Positions 34,401 to 44,473 of a stretch of 64,000 bases of DNA are shown here, piece by piece; the stretch's first letter is position 1; each line of letters starts with the position of its first letter. The position numbers were made by a program, and so were the translations under genes. Below the pieces are notes generated by a model. That model saw only the letters and a program-made list of their open reading frames with translations, had not been told where the DNA came from and did not search any database. Origin of the DNA: Terfezia claveryi (lineage: Eukaryota; Ascomycota; Pezizomycetes; Pezizales; Pezizaceae); the NCBI GenBank assembly GCA_015179025.1, contig WHUX01000012.1, positions 186,001 to 250,000 of the forward strand, given 5' to 3'.

Positions 34401-36280
34401 ATGCACGTGTCTGCTTCAGAGGAGGCCGTCAGGCGTGGGTCACGGTACTGGTACTCGAATAGACTAGTCGATAGGCTACGTCTGCTCACCGGTAGGCTGA
34501 CTGTCGCCTGTAGATTACTTGGAGTTTCCAGCTGGACGAACATGGTGCCCACTGACAGATTGAATTAAACTAGACTAGGGTTGAATAACCTCGTACATTA
34601 CGGACTTCGGTCTCGCCGTCCAATATGATATGCTAAGGATCGTGGTATCTTCGCACAAGGCTGGTACAGGAGGCCAACCAGACTGTACCGGATGAGCGGT
34701 TACAGTGTGATGGGCCCTGTCTTCTCACAAAATCTTCAAAGTATCAAGGGTTGCAATGGCCAATCGGCAGGGCATGTTCTCACGAACCTTTCTGCACCAG
34801 TAGCTCCGGATCATTTCATCTGAACTCTTCCTGAAACTCACCACTTCAGCTACAGCGTGTGGAGATTGTACCTTCCTACAATCTGGAATAAAGACAGAAT
34901 CTTCACTTGTTTAAATCCCTACGGTGACTGATAACAATCCGAACAATCCGGACGTTAGACTCTATAAGCGAGCCAACCGGCACGTTCATCGCATGGCCGG
35001 AGATGAAGCGTCCCGGGGTGAGGAGTGAGATCTTCAGGTTAAGGTGCAGCTTGGGTGACCTTGTTGCCCTTGCCCTTGCGACCTCTCGAGGCAGGATCAA
35101 TGTACCACATTCTTGTACCACGAATGTTTCATTGGATCCAGCGCTGCCAACGGAGCAGCCTGAATCTTTCAGAATCTTGGAAACCGGTGGCATGGATTTG
35201 GTCTCGATAACAATCAGGCATGAAATCCGTCTTGGTAGACCATCGCAAAACCAATGACGAGTGCAGAGTTTGTGCCGCCACTGGTTTACCTCAATTATTA
35301 TCGAGGCTTCTTGCTGCTTTACTCTGGAACAGTGTGTGACAGCAATAGGCAGTCAAGCCTTGAAACATCACGAGCTTCATGATGGGTGGTTTCTAATTAT
35401 TGCTTGCCTTCAGCCAGCTTGCGGCCCAGCTGGCTGCGCAACCCCTCCGCGGTTCCTCGTTTCTTTTTTATGCCCACCTGTTCATTGATATCCATATACC
35501 TACCATTCTCTCGCACTTCCATACCGTCTGTTCAGTCCAAATTCCCATCAGGAACCTGCAGCGTCTAATTAAATACCCATTTCTTGCCGCGGTATTTGAC
35601 TTGTGCCCACATTTTCACCGGAGAGTCTTCCGTCCTCTTTGCGACTAACAAAGTTCCGGTCTACCCAATCCATCAAAAACGATCCATCGGTATCCGCCAG
35701 ACTGGATCCATCATCCTCGTGCAAGCCACCCGAGTTGTAGCTGATACGAGAGAGGCCGGTGCCCGCGAGACTAGCTGCTGATCTGAGACGAATTATACAC
35801 GCATCGGAATTGCAAGCCAGACTACAGAATTGTAATCAACAGTGTGCAAAGGCTGCACCACAGAATAGGGAATACTTTCGAGAGGACGTTTAGTCTCATT
35901 CCGGAGGTAGAGCTCTCATTATTATATATATAAATACCCCGGGTCTTCTTTTCTTTGTACTTTCCATTCCGGCCACCTTACCACCAGGCCATCTCGTGAA
36001 ACTTTTAGTTTCTTTCCCAAGCCTGTATCTTTTATTCATTGGGCCTCACTGTGCTATATTTCTTCTGTAGTCGTAGACCGACACTTTCTCACTCCAAGAG
36101 GCAGCTCCTGCCCTTTCTTATCTTGATTGATGGTCTAGATAGTCTTGGAGCTGGTTTAAGTGTGCAGGCCTCACGATTGTTCTATTATATATGCACGCCG
36201 GGTTCGAAGCCGACGCTTTCTCTCCATATACCCTTGTTTTATTGGAACCATTTGAAGTGTTTCGAAAAAGGAAGCATACG
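31500..36280 (+). other. 4.8-kb intergenic region, no gene seen
   Basis: Divergent spacer between the kinase gene (-) and the 36-kb gene (+), the longest gene-free stretch in the window. Frames at 32239-32753, 33525-33719 and 34247-34568 show no domain and have chance-like composition. Several copies of the octamer CCAGACTA occur here (33054, 33374, 35817). No tRNA was recognised. Confidence 0.5.
35922..35938 (+). promoter_or_regulatory. TATA-like element upstream of the 36-kb gene
   Basis: The run ATTATATATATAAATAC lies about 345 bp upstream of the chosen ATG and is followed by a C/T-rich stretch, a typical fungal core-promoter layout. Assigned by position and sequence only. Confidence 0.35.
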
Positions 36281-38356
36281 ATGACCGAAATCACACCAGT
36301 AATGTCCTCCGCTGGGCTTACTCCACCATCTTCCCCACTCTTGTCTCATCAAGATATGAATACACCAAGTCAGACTTCAAGTCCCCAGCCAATCGCTCGC
36401 TCTCGGCGACTCAGGCATTCAAAATCTCCAATTTTTCCTTCCCCAGACTACAGGATTCCCCATACATCACTTTATCAATTTCCTAGTGATGGCTCTCTTG
36501 CATCAGCCTATGCATCCCACTCCAATGCTGGGTCTCCTAAGCTACAGACAGATGCCAAAATGTTTACTGCAGTCATACCCCCACTGGCGGCAGTTCCTCC
36601 GACTGCACCACTGCCACCCACGCCGCCAAAGCAAGGAACCTGGGAAGGGTTGAGCCCGCAAGTAGCGGTAGAGGTCTTGGAAAGCCGTAGGAAGAGCAAG
36701 AGCAAGTCGCCGCCTAAAGTCGAAGTGGTCGTAGGGATAATTAAGGATGTCCGTGCGGAGAAGGAGGCAGACAGGCGGGGGAGAAGTCTTAGAAGAATGA
36801 AAGGAAATGTGGGCGAGGCTATAAGTGCACAGATTACACGAACGATCCCAAGACCTGATGCAACAGATAGTGGTCTACCTACTCCAGGGTCAACGCCCCC
36901 ATCTTCGGCGAAGATTGTCACCCCACCTCGCACCTTGCATCACCCGAAGCCGTATAAGCTGCCTGTGCGCAAGTTGGACTTTAGCAAAAGCAACAGAAGC
37001 AGCTATTCTGGAGCAGACGCGGCGGTATACTCAGGGGATGACGGCGACGATGATGATGATGGAGGGATAGCAATTGAGTATGTGGATGAGCCCCAGGATT
37101 CCATTACTTCTGAAAGAGTACGAAGGCCTGCGGTACTTGATCTAGGCAAACTTAGCGTTCCTGGGATGGATTTACCTAGGCCAGATTCTCCATTCGTTAC
37201 TGGTTTTGCATTACACTTTGACGGAGGAAAGGGAGTCGACGAAACCGAGGCCGAGTCACCAACACGATACGGCTATGGGCCTGAAAATGAAGGAGTCAGG
37301 CTTTCTGCTTGCAAAAGGTCTTTTCCTGAATTCATTCATAGTCCAAAGAGGATTGACTCCGATAGGGCTGAATTGGTGGAATTGGAAGCGAGCCAGCCTA
37401 ATAGCCCAACAGATCTTGGAAATACTGAGATAGTGATGGCAGCGCAGGAGACTCCCGCAAGCGTTGAGGGGAATGATTCCGTATTGGTTCCACCAAAGGA
37501 TACGCAGCTAGACTCACGGGGCGGTAGCAAAGAAGAAAAAGCCGCCAAAAATGAGAAGGGCAAGTCGAGCGTTAATCTAATCATACACAGGTCCTCCATT
37601 TTGAAGCGACGGCATCCCTCAAATACATCAGAAGGCAACAAAGTAGCTATTGATGAACCCGAGGGGTTGATATCACCGCCACCTTATTCTGAGAGTTGGG
37701 GTATCGCGCACAAAGGCTCAAACACACAAAATACCTTTACTCCTCCGCAACTCCCTCGATTCAACTTTATCCCGGCTACCCCTCTCCCGCTGATGTCGCC
37801 CACCTCTGTCTTTGAAAAACAGCTGGGTGGACATGGCATCTTTCTCATCGGTACCACTATTGCGGAGGAAGGAGATGATATGCCCCCCGCATCATCAGAT
37901 ACTAACCCCATCCCCATTACAACACGACCATCCATGGCCCGATCCAGGACAGTGAGGGATAATCGACTCCACCCCTGGTGGCGCCCTAGGAGCTACTACC
38001 TAGCCGAAGACGCGAGCTTTGCAAAGCTCTTAGAGGGCACCTCGTTCACGCGGGGTGAGGATGAGAGCGCGAGGAAGGTCGCGCACGAACGGGATTTTGA
38101 GTCAAAGCCAAAGCCGAGGGCGGAGTGGACAGAGTATGGGCCCGTGAAGGTCGACAAGAAGAGGAAATTGGTTGGGGTCGGCGGCGTGCAAATTCAATGG
38201 GTGGGTTTTGGGGGGTGGTATGAGAGGATTGTGGGTAAGAAGGAGGAGGAGGAGGAAGAGGGGAAGAAGGAGGGGGCGGAGGAAGGGGGGAAGAAGGAAG
38301 GGGCGGTGCCGGAAAAGAAGGTGAATCTGAAGAGGAAGGGGTGGATCGAGTTTTGA
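36281..38356 (+). CDS. Large disordered protein of unknown function
   Basis: A single-exon frame of 691 residues from ATG 36281 (an upstream in-frame ATG at 36191 would add 30). I do not recognise a domain. The first 500 residues are Ser/Pro/Thr-rich with many SP and TP dipeptides (SPIFPSPDY, GLPTPGSTPPSSA, RPDSPFVTGFALHF), suggesting proline-directed phosphorylation. A region at about residues 580-650 looks folded or conserved (RLHPWWRPRSYYLAEDASF, AEWTEYGPVKVDKKRKL, VGGVQIQWVGFGGWYERIVG). The last 50 residues are Lys/Glu-rich low complexity and then basic. The length without stops and the codon-like composition support a real gene. The function is unknown; a nuclear or cytoplasmic regulatory phosphoprotein is only a guess. 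Confidence 0.8.
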   Translation: MTEITPVMSSAGLTPPSSPLLSHQDMNTPSQTSSPQPIARSRRLRHSKSPIFPSPDYRIPHTSLYQFPSDGSLASAYASHSNAGSPKLQTDAKMFTAVIPPLAAVPPTAPLPPTPPKQGTWEGLSPQVAVEVLESRRKSKSKSPPKVEVVVGIIKDVRAEKEADRRGRSLRRMKGNVGEAISAQITRTIPRPDATDSGLPTPGSTPPSSAKIVTPPRTLHHPKPYKLPVRKLDFSKSNRSSYSGADAAVYSGDDGDDDDDGGIAIEYVDEPQDSITSERVRRPAVLDLGKLSVPGMDLPRPDSPFVTGFALHFDGGKGVDETEAESPTRYGYGPENEGVRLSACKRSFPEFIHSPKRIDSDRAELVELEASQPNSPTDLGNTEIVMAAQETPASVEGNDSVLVPPKDTQLDSRGGSKEEKAAKNEKGKSSVNLIIHRSSILKRRHPSNTSEGNKVAIDEPEGLISPPPYSESWGIAHKGSNTQNTFTPPQLPRFNFIPATPLPLMSPTSVFEKQLGGHGIFLIGTTIAEEGDDMPPASSDTNPIPITTRPSMARSRTVRDNRLHPWWRPRSYYLAEDASFAKLLEGTSFTRGEDESARKVAHERDFESKPKPRAEWTEYGPVKVDKKRKLVGVGGVQIQWVGFGGWYERIVGKKEEEEEEGKKEGAEEGGKKEGAVPEKKVNLKRKGWIEF

Positions 38357-38662
38357 TACAAGTAGTTCAAGTGATTACTTGCTTGATTGCTCCAACAGTT
38401 TATTGATGCCTTCTTGCTGTTTAACATACCATACCCGTACCTTCTTTGGATTCTGGGTTAAATTTTTTTTTCTCTCGGTGGAGGTGGCGGTGGGGTGATG
38501 GTGTAGTTCGCTACCTAATATGATCATTGATTTCTGGTTTATTACTGTACGGATCGACATGTACGGCAAACATGGCGGCGGGCCAAATTTAAAAAAAAAG
38601 GGAAAAAAAAAAAAAAAGAGAGAAGTCTGTGATGAGAAGAAGTTACTTGCCTGTAGGAGAAA

Positions 38663-38746
38663 GGAGGAAGTGAGAAAGGAGGAAGTGAGAAAGGAGGAAG
38701 TGAGAACGCGGAAGTGAGAAAGGAGGAAGTGAGAAAGGAGGAAGTC
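38663..38746 (+). repeat. 15-bp minisatellite, about six copies
   Basis: The unit GAGGAAGTGAGAAAG is repeated about six times with minor variants (one copy loses a base). It lies about 300 bp downstream of the 36-kb gene stop and follows an A-rich tract. Confidence 0.9.
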
Positions 38747-39034
38747 TGCCCCATGCAATTTTTAACTCGGGGGAGGGGAAACTTTGAAAGCAAAAGCTGA
38801 TGTACTTGTACTTGTACAGCTATGTACAGTACTGCTGCAGTACGATTTATTTGTCTGCATGGTTGTTGAAAAAGGAAACGCAAAAAGTATTTGGTTGATA
38901 CAATCGATTTGAATATCAGCTCGGTAATGAGATTTTTGCATGCTTATAAATTACTGCTTACCTGGTTATTTGTGTATGTATATAATATGGTATATGGTAT
39001 ATGATATATGCTAGAGATCTCATAGGTACAGTAT

Positions 39035-39118
39035 ATATGTTCTGGGCCGCTCGCGGGCGGCATACCCACTGTGCCGGCCGCGGGCAATTAATATAATTCC
39101 TCAATTTGGTAAATCTCA
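39035..39118 (+). repeat. Left terminal inverted repeat
   Basis: It starts ATATGTTCTGGGCCGC and includes GGCGGCATACCCACTGTGCC. It pairs with 40103-40184 on the opposite strand; the outer about 55 bp are nearly perfect and the inner about 30 bp about 80 percent by eye. Confidence 0.85.
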
Positions 39119-40102
39119 ATCGAACAAAACATTCTGCGAACTCAAAAAACACCCTAAGAAGTTATTTTGACTGCCCTATCCACATCATATACCCTTCCTG
39201 TTTGATTAGTGGGAGACGGCAGACATTGAACAAGGGAGAATTCCGGAAAAATTACCTCAAGCCCTTCAGATGGTGAAGTACATCTGGCGATGTTAACAAC
39301 TCATCACTGCATCTCTGATGATGAAAGAATAGGGAAGAGGATACTGAGTTTACTGCTGCCCTAAAAATCCGCAACCCTATCCAATGGGTATTTGGAAATT
39401 AGTTTCTTATCCACGGGGGTTCTTATTGACGAGGCCTTATTGCTGGGGCTATATCGACCATCTTATGCTGAATATTCATATGCTATGTGGAATTCAGTGA
39501 AATTTGGAGCAATCATAATTATAATACCTTTGTTGCAAGATTGATTTTTATACTAGAAAAATCCAGGCTATTCCTCACTTATAAAATCCAAGTCAGGTGC
39601 AAAGCTGTACTTTCTTAATAACAGGCACTGTTTTATATACAGATTGCTAATCTACTCCAACTTTTTGATTTTAAACCAAAATGAAGCAGGTTCTACCTAG
39701 AATTATACAACAGGTGGATGGTTATTTTACAGCGCTGTGGGAGATCAAATGGCACAATGCTACTGAACAACAAACCTCATACTTTTGCAGTTTGATATTG
39801 CTAAACCCGATTACCTTTACCCAACTACTGACCTTACGGGCTTAGAGTTTGATATTTTAGATACTCTAACTGCTTGGTAAACCATAGTTCACCAGGCATC
39901 TATAACTACCGGTGTTGCGAAAACTCTAATTGTTGTCGCCGATACTTTAAGAATAATCTGAAATGCTTAATCTATTAACATACGAAAGTATCAACAGATC
40001 ATGACTATATTGCTCTAGCTGAACCAAATTGGAATATTGAGGGGGGTCTAATCGACTGGGAAATTATCAATTCTTTTTTTTTCTAGTAAATCAGTACTTT
40101 AT

Positions 40103-40184
40103 CAATACACCAAATTGAGTAATTATTTAAATTGCCCGCGGCCGGCACAGTGGGTATGCCGCCCGCGAGCGGCCCAGAACATAT
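40103..40184 (-). repeat. Right terminal inverted repeat
   Basis: The plus strand reads GGCACAGTGGGTATGCCGCC within this span, the reverse complement of the left repeat. It ends GGCCCAGAACATAT before a TATATA flank. Confidence 0.85.
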
Positions 40185-40307
40185 GTATATATAATATCAT
40201 ATATATATCCAACCTAGCAACACACCAACCCCGCGCACAAAATGCTTCAAATATTAAAAACATACATAAATAAAGGAAAATAAAATACAGAAAAAATTCA
40301 ATGCATC

Positions 40308-41540
40308 TTATAGCCTACTTCCCCCACCCAAATTTCCCACCACCACGACCCCAAAGTTACCGCAAAAACAGCCGCCCCTGCAACCCACAAGGCTGGGGAA
40401 AAAATGTCTGCAACCTCTCAAACTCGAGCTTATACGGGTGCGCCTTGCCCAACCAAAAGCTGTCTGCGCCATTACCCACAGCCCCGGCGCCGAAACGCCC
40501 AATTTTCTTACTTCTGACAAACGTTGACCGCGGGAGGTAGAAGGGCAGGAAGGACGAGATACCACTTGAAATACTGCGACGTACAGACCTTGTTGAAGGT
40601 GACAAAGGCGAAAGACTTCGCAAAGGGGGTGGTGGGGGGGAGGTCGTGTTTGCTGAAGGGGAGGGGGATGAGGAGCGCGCTGAGGAGAATTGCGAATTTG
40701 CGGGAGGAAGGGGAGGGTGGTCCAGGAGGTTGATTGTGGAGACAAGGTACAAGAGGGTGTGGTAGGGGCAGAAGTTGTCCCGGTGGACGAAGCGCGAAGA
40801 GGTGGTATGTGAAGGCGTGCGTGAGACTCGGGAAGGAGGGGCCGTAGAGGGGTGTACATTCAGAGGTTTAATGCGGTGAAGGTGCCGAGGGTGAACAGTC
40901 GTTAAACACCCAGGTTAACGCCATCACGGATCTCCCCCTCCGTCGGTCTCCTTCCCCTAAGCCTTGCCACCATCCTTGCGAAAAATGCGCTTCGCCTCCT
41001 TCCTCCCACCCACCACACCACCCGCCACGGCATACACGACCGGATAAATCTTCCAATGGACAAAGAAGCCCAGCAGCGCCCCCTCTCCAACACCGGCCAC
41101 ATCAGCCCCACTACCATCCCTCCAAAAAATCCCTCACTGCTGCCCCTCGTACTCACTACCGCCACCATTGGATTCCACAATCACACCACCGCGACGACCT
41201 TGCCCGCGGGTCACCTCCCGCATTGCATAATACCCGCACAATGCCCCACCCCGCAAACACGTCTCCGGCCGCGAAGAGCACCTTGCCAGGCGAGAAGCAG
41301 AATATGCCGCCACAGGTCGTGGGGAGAAGCAGCCACGCGAGGAGGGGTGTGTGACGGTAATGTTTCGTGAGAGTAAGGGGACTGCCCGTTGGAGGGGAAC
41401 CGGGAGGCGTCAGTGAAGACGTGGTAGTCGATGTCTGTGTATTCGATGGTGTCTTGGTGCAGGACGTACATGAGCAGCACTATCACTATGCGGAGGAGGG
41501 CCGAGAGGAAGAGGAGGTGGAGGGGGCGGCGAAGAGGGGC
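40308..41540 (-). pseudogene. GPI14: GPI14/PIG-M (GPI mannosyltransferase I) pseudogene
   Basis: The family is an ER membrane mannosyltransferase that adds the first mannose to the GPI precursor. Several signature blocks are readable on the minus strand, in the right order but in different frames. About 41534-41361 has ALLRIVIVLLMYVLHQD and YTDIDYHVFTDA with the DXD motif. From 41359, in the next frame, come YRHTPLLAWLLLP and CFSPGKVLFAAGDVF. Near 40840-40780 there is HAFTYHLF, then PYHTLLYL. Near 40610-40540 there is FAKSFAFVTFNKVCTSQYFK with WYLVLPALLPP, the most diagnostic block. Frame changes at about 41360, near 41190 and again downstream, plus in-frame stops (for example just before the MYTP segment near 40858), exclude a functional protein. 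No plausible introns remove these breaks. The functional copy, presumably essential, would be elsewhere; sequencing indels are the alternative. Confidence 0.78.
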
Positions 41541-42955
41541 TCGAGTTTGCTGCTGCTGGTGGTTTAACTCCCTCTTAAATCCCTCCAAATCGCCAAACGC
41601 TTCCCTTATACTCCTATACTTCAAGATGGTCCTGTACTGCCCCAGCAGCAGAGAGCAGATAGCGGTATACTCTCTCCACGCAAAAACGTTTCTTGACGAA
41701 TGCCCTCTCAACATAATCGAGCGTGATGATTATGAAGAGGTCTATTGTAGGTTTGTGTTCTATAATGCAGTATTGTTAAAGTGTGAAGAGGAGTACCTAG
41801 GGATTAGATATTCCGGCCGAGACACATGTTCTCGGCGGCAGTGCAGCTGGTTCCTGGGCATCTGGGGTTACCCTGAGTTCTGAGTCGACGAACAGAAGAC
41901 TCTATATTACATACACCAAAAAAGCTACACCACGCAGCCCGCAACTCCAGATCCCCGTTTTCCCAAAAACAGAACACGGTCGTATACTGAACTCAATCAT
42001 GAAAATATATATATATATATAAAACCCCGACAAAGCTAAAGTAAGCCGAGGACACTCGCCAAAATCATAGTATTTCGACGAAACACGCAAATCTGCAAAA
42101 ATCAGGCATCAACGCTTTATATCACACAACTCCTATTGGCAATGATTGCCCCGTCAAAGCATCAACCCATCCATCACGGCCCAAAAAAAGTTACCTGCCA
42201 TAAATCCCGCCCCTCCCCACTCCACCCCTACATCCATCCCACCAACTTCCCCCAGCCAGCCCCTTCCAGCCTTCCAGGCACACCTGCATCTCCTAGGTCA
42301 ATCCCTTGTGGATAATTTTCCCACTCCCCAGGCATGGAAGGCCTCCGGAGTCTCAGGCCCCTTCTTAGACCCCACCCCCGAAGTCACATACGCGCCCTGA
42401 CCCCCACAGACATAGCTGCCGTTTCTGTCGACGAAAACCCATACTGCGACAGGCCTCTTTTTTTCTGTTCTTTCTGTAACTTGGGTTGCTATAACGGCTA
42501 TCGGAAAGTACCTATTCCGCTGAGGCAACCGGGGCAGAGAAAATTTCCGCATGTGTGCTCTGTTGCCACGGTGGATACCTACATTACTGGAAGGTGAACA
42601 TCCAAGGGTGGCGGTAGAGGATGTTGCCCAGAAGGTGAACCCTGCCCATTGAGTACATCCTCCCTATCCTTGACGGCAAGGTGATATTGATTTCCTTCCC
42701 CGACATCGATAACCCTGGCCCTCTGGAATTGCTCGCAACATCACTCAATATCTACAGCGGCGACGAGACGCCACATGATGCTGGATGCGGTGGAAGTAAT
42801 CAAGGCAGAACTCGTATCTGTCTTAAGCCCAAGCGTAGAATATAAGGGGGTACTGGCCTCGTATCCTCCGCCTTACGCGCTTGGGGTTGGTGCACTAGAG
42901 ATCGTGTAAATAAGTTGTGTCTCTGAGGCACGGCACCATGACGTTCACCCAACCC
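41541..42955 (-). other. Gene-poor relic sequence
   Basis: No intact gene. A minus-strand frame at 42298-42552 (84 residues) and a plus-strand patch near 42670-42840 (LDGKVILISFPDIDNPG, then GDETPHDAGCGG) have coding-like composition, but I could not assign them to a family. They may belong to the degraded genes on either side. Confidence 0.4.
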
Positions 42956-43480
42956 TTTATTCCCCCTGCTCAGCCTCCCACAAACTTTGCAGTAACTTCA
43001 ATATTCATATTTCTTCCAAACTGCTCCGCACTCCGACTCATGGCGCCTGCCGCCGCATCCTCCAGCTTCCCCAATAGTGTATTAATATACCTATACTATC
43101 CTTCCAACACGTGCCCTAGTTCACTCTTCGGCGCAGCCGCCGAAAAGTATAATTTCATTAATATTACCACAGCATATATTGCTCGTCCTTTTGTGAAAGT
43201 AGGTAATGCCATGAGTTCCTATGATCGAAAATGCGTGAAATAGTCTGAGGATGGCATAGTCGGGGGCTATGCACCGAGAGAGAAGGCCAACGTTAATAAC
43301 TGCCATTGCCGGGGGTGTCTGGTCATCCATCTTGTAGGGAGGGCCGAACATCGACGTTGTGGTCGACGTGCAGTCCAAGTTCGTGCACGATGAGCACGAT
43401 GTGATGGTATGCCAAATTCAGCGCCCCTATACCTCATAATCAGCGATCAAGCTCGGAAGCCGCAAGGGCATATATACTCA
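42956..43480 (-). pseudogene. Relic of a fungal-specific (Zn2Cys6-type) transcription factor C-terminal domain
   Basis: On the minus strand from about 43420 down, pieces read HHIVLIVHELGLHVDHN, FGPPYKMDD, then GRAIYAVVILMKLYFSA followed by PKSELGHVLEG and INTLLGKLEDAAAGAMSRS. Their order and wording match the middle/C-terminal region of fungal Zn2Cys6 regulators, where HEIGLH...YAVVVLIKLYF-type sequences and a KLREA...K-type tail occur. The pieces are in different frames with stops between them, and no N-terminal zinc cluster is visible, so this is a fragmentary pseudogene. A 48-bp inverted copy of the YAVVIL segment lies at 43878-43925. The family assignment is from memory of typical sequences, hence moderate confidence. 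Confidence 0.55.
43141..43188 (+). repeat. 48-bp inverted repeat, left copy
   Basis: CGAAAAGTATAATTTCATTA onward. Its reverse complement occurs at 43878-43925 with one mismatch in 48 (C versus T at the fifteenth base). The flanks do not match. Confidence 0.9.
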
Positions 43481-43877
43481 CTCCCCAAATAATCCCGCTC
43501 CTAGAGAAATGCTCTTTGAACCCCCTCAATGCACACTGCACCCTTGAATCCTTGAATATCACACTCATCAAACAAGAAAGTCACTATTTTCATCGGCAAC
43601 TACACCACTGCGCCAGCAACCCCCATCATCCCTCGCGACACAAGAATGCACAAACGGTCATCAGCTGGGGTATATATTGTCTGACAGGTAAGCAACTGGG
43701 TGACGTCGACAATGGAGCAATCTCTGGTACCCGTCAGTTGGCCCGTTCCCGTCGTGGCGATCGGGACGTAGGGCAGGTATCTGCTCGATTGCTTGCCAAC
43801 CCCGAAGCTGGCGATGCTGGAGTCCTATCGAATTGCCCATCCTCTACATAGTAGGCAAACTGCTGCTCTGCGCAAAC

Positions 43878-43925
43878 GGACGAGCAATATATGCTGTGGT
43901 AATATTAATAAAATTATACTTTTCG
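43878..43925 (-). repeat. 48-bp inverted repeat, right copy
   Basis: Begins GGACGAGCAATATATGCTGT on the plus strand and encodes a GRAIYAVVILIKLYFS-like segment there. Surrounding plus-strand frames (43833-44030) are short and otherwise unrecognised. Confidence 0.9.
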
Positions 43926-44473
43926 TCACTGAGGTTCCTGGTCGTGCGAGGCCGCTCCATTCAGGGCATAATGAAGCCTATCGAGCATAATGCTGTAATT
44001 CAGACACCTCGCAGAGACCAAACTACATAGTCACTACTTAAATACTCCGAGGTTTAGTTATATAAAGATGTGTTCTGGCTCCCCCACACACAAAAAGGGA
44101 AGGGGAGATGATCACCAGCGGGTGCGGGTCCAGGGTTGGTGAGAGCCAAAAGCAAAAAGTGCAGGTGAAGAAAAAAAGAAAAGAAAACAAGGATGTAGAT
44201 GATGCTAACTCCCCAATGACCGGTCCCTAGTGTATGTTGAATATGCTGCCCCCTCCCCAAATCCCACTTGGTCAATAAATATCTAAAATTCCCCACCGAT
44301 CTTGAATCCCCATAAATATAAAAAAGGGCAAATTCTAGTAGGAGGTAGAGAAATACTCCGTAGATCCAACCAGCCATGCAAATTACCCCATTCCCATAGC
44401 TTTTAATGCATTACGATTATCGCAGCCAAGTCTAGAATTGAAAAGAATGCAGCCGACACCGGCCCTCAAACCT

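Larger units (their letters stand above)
39035..40184. mobile_element. 1.15-kb element with long terminal inverted repeats, probably non-autonomous DNA transposon
   Basis: The two ends are inverted copies: 39035-39118 and about 40103-40184. The outer 50-odd bases (ATATGTTCTGGGCCGCTCGC... to ...GGCCGCGGGCAATT) are identical or nearly so, and the match then decays but continues through CTCAATTTGGT. The interior of about 980 bp is A/T-rich, unlike the GC-rich termini, and has no substantial open frame or recognisable transposase motif. A/T dinucleotides flank both ends, which would suit a TA target site (Tc1/mariner/pogo-like insertion), but the flanks are themselves TATA-rich, so the target duplication is ambiguous. 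It is most simply a MITE or a badly decayed copy. Confidence 0.8.

Noticed and set aside
38375..38883. Repetitive minus-strand frames (SFLTSSFLTS and LPPFSLPPFS)
   Set aside because: Translation of the 15-bp minisatellite downstream of the 36-kb gene.
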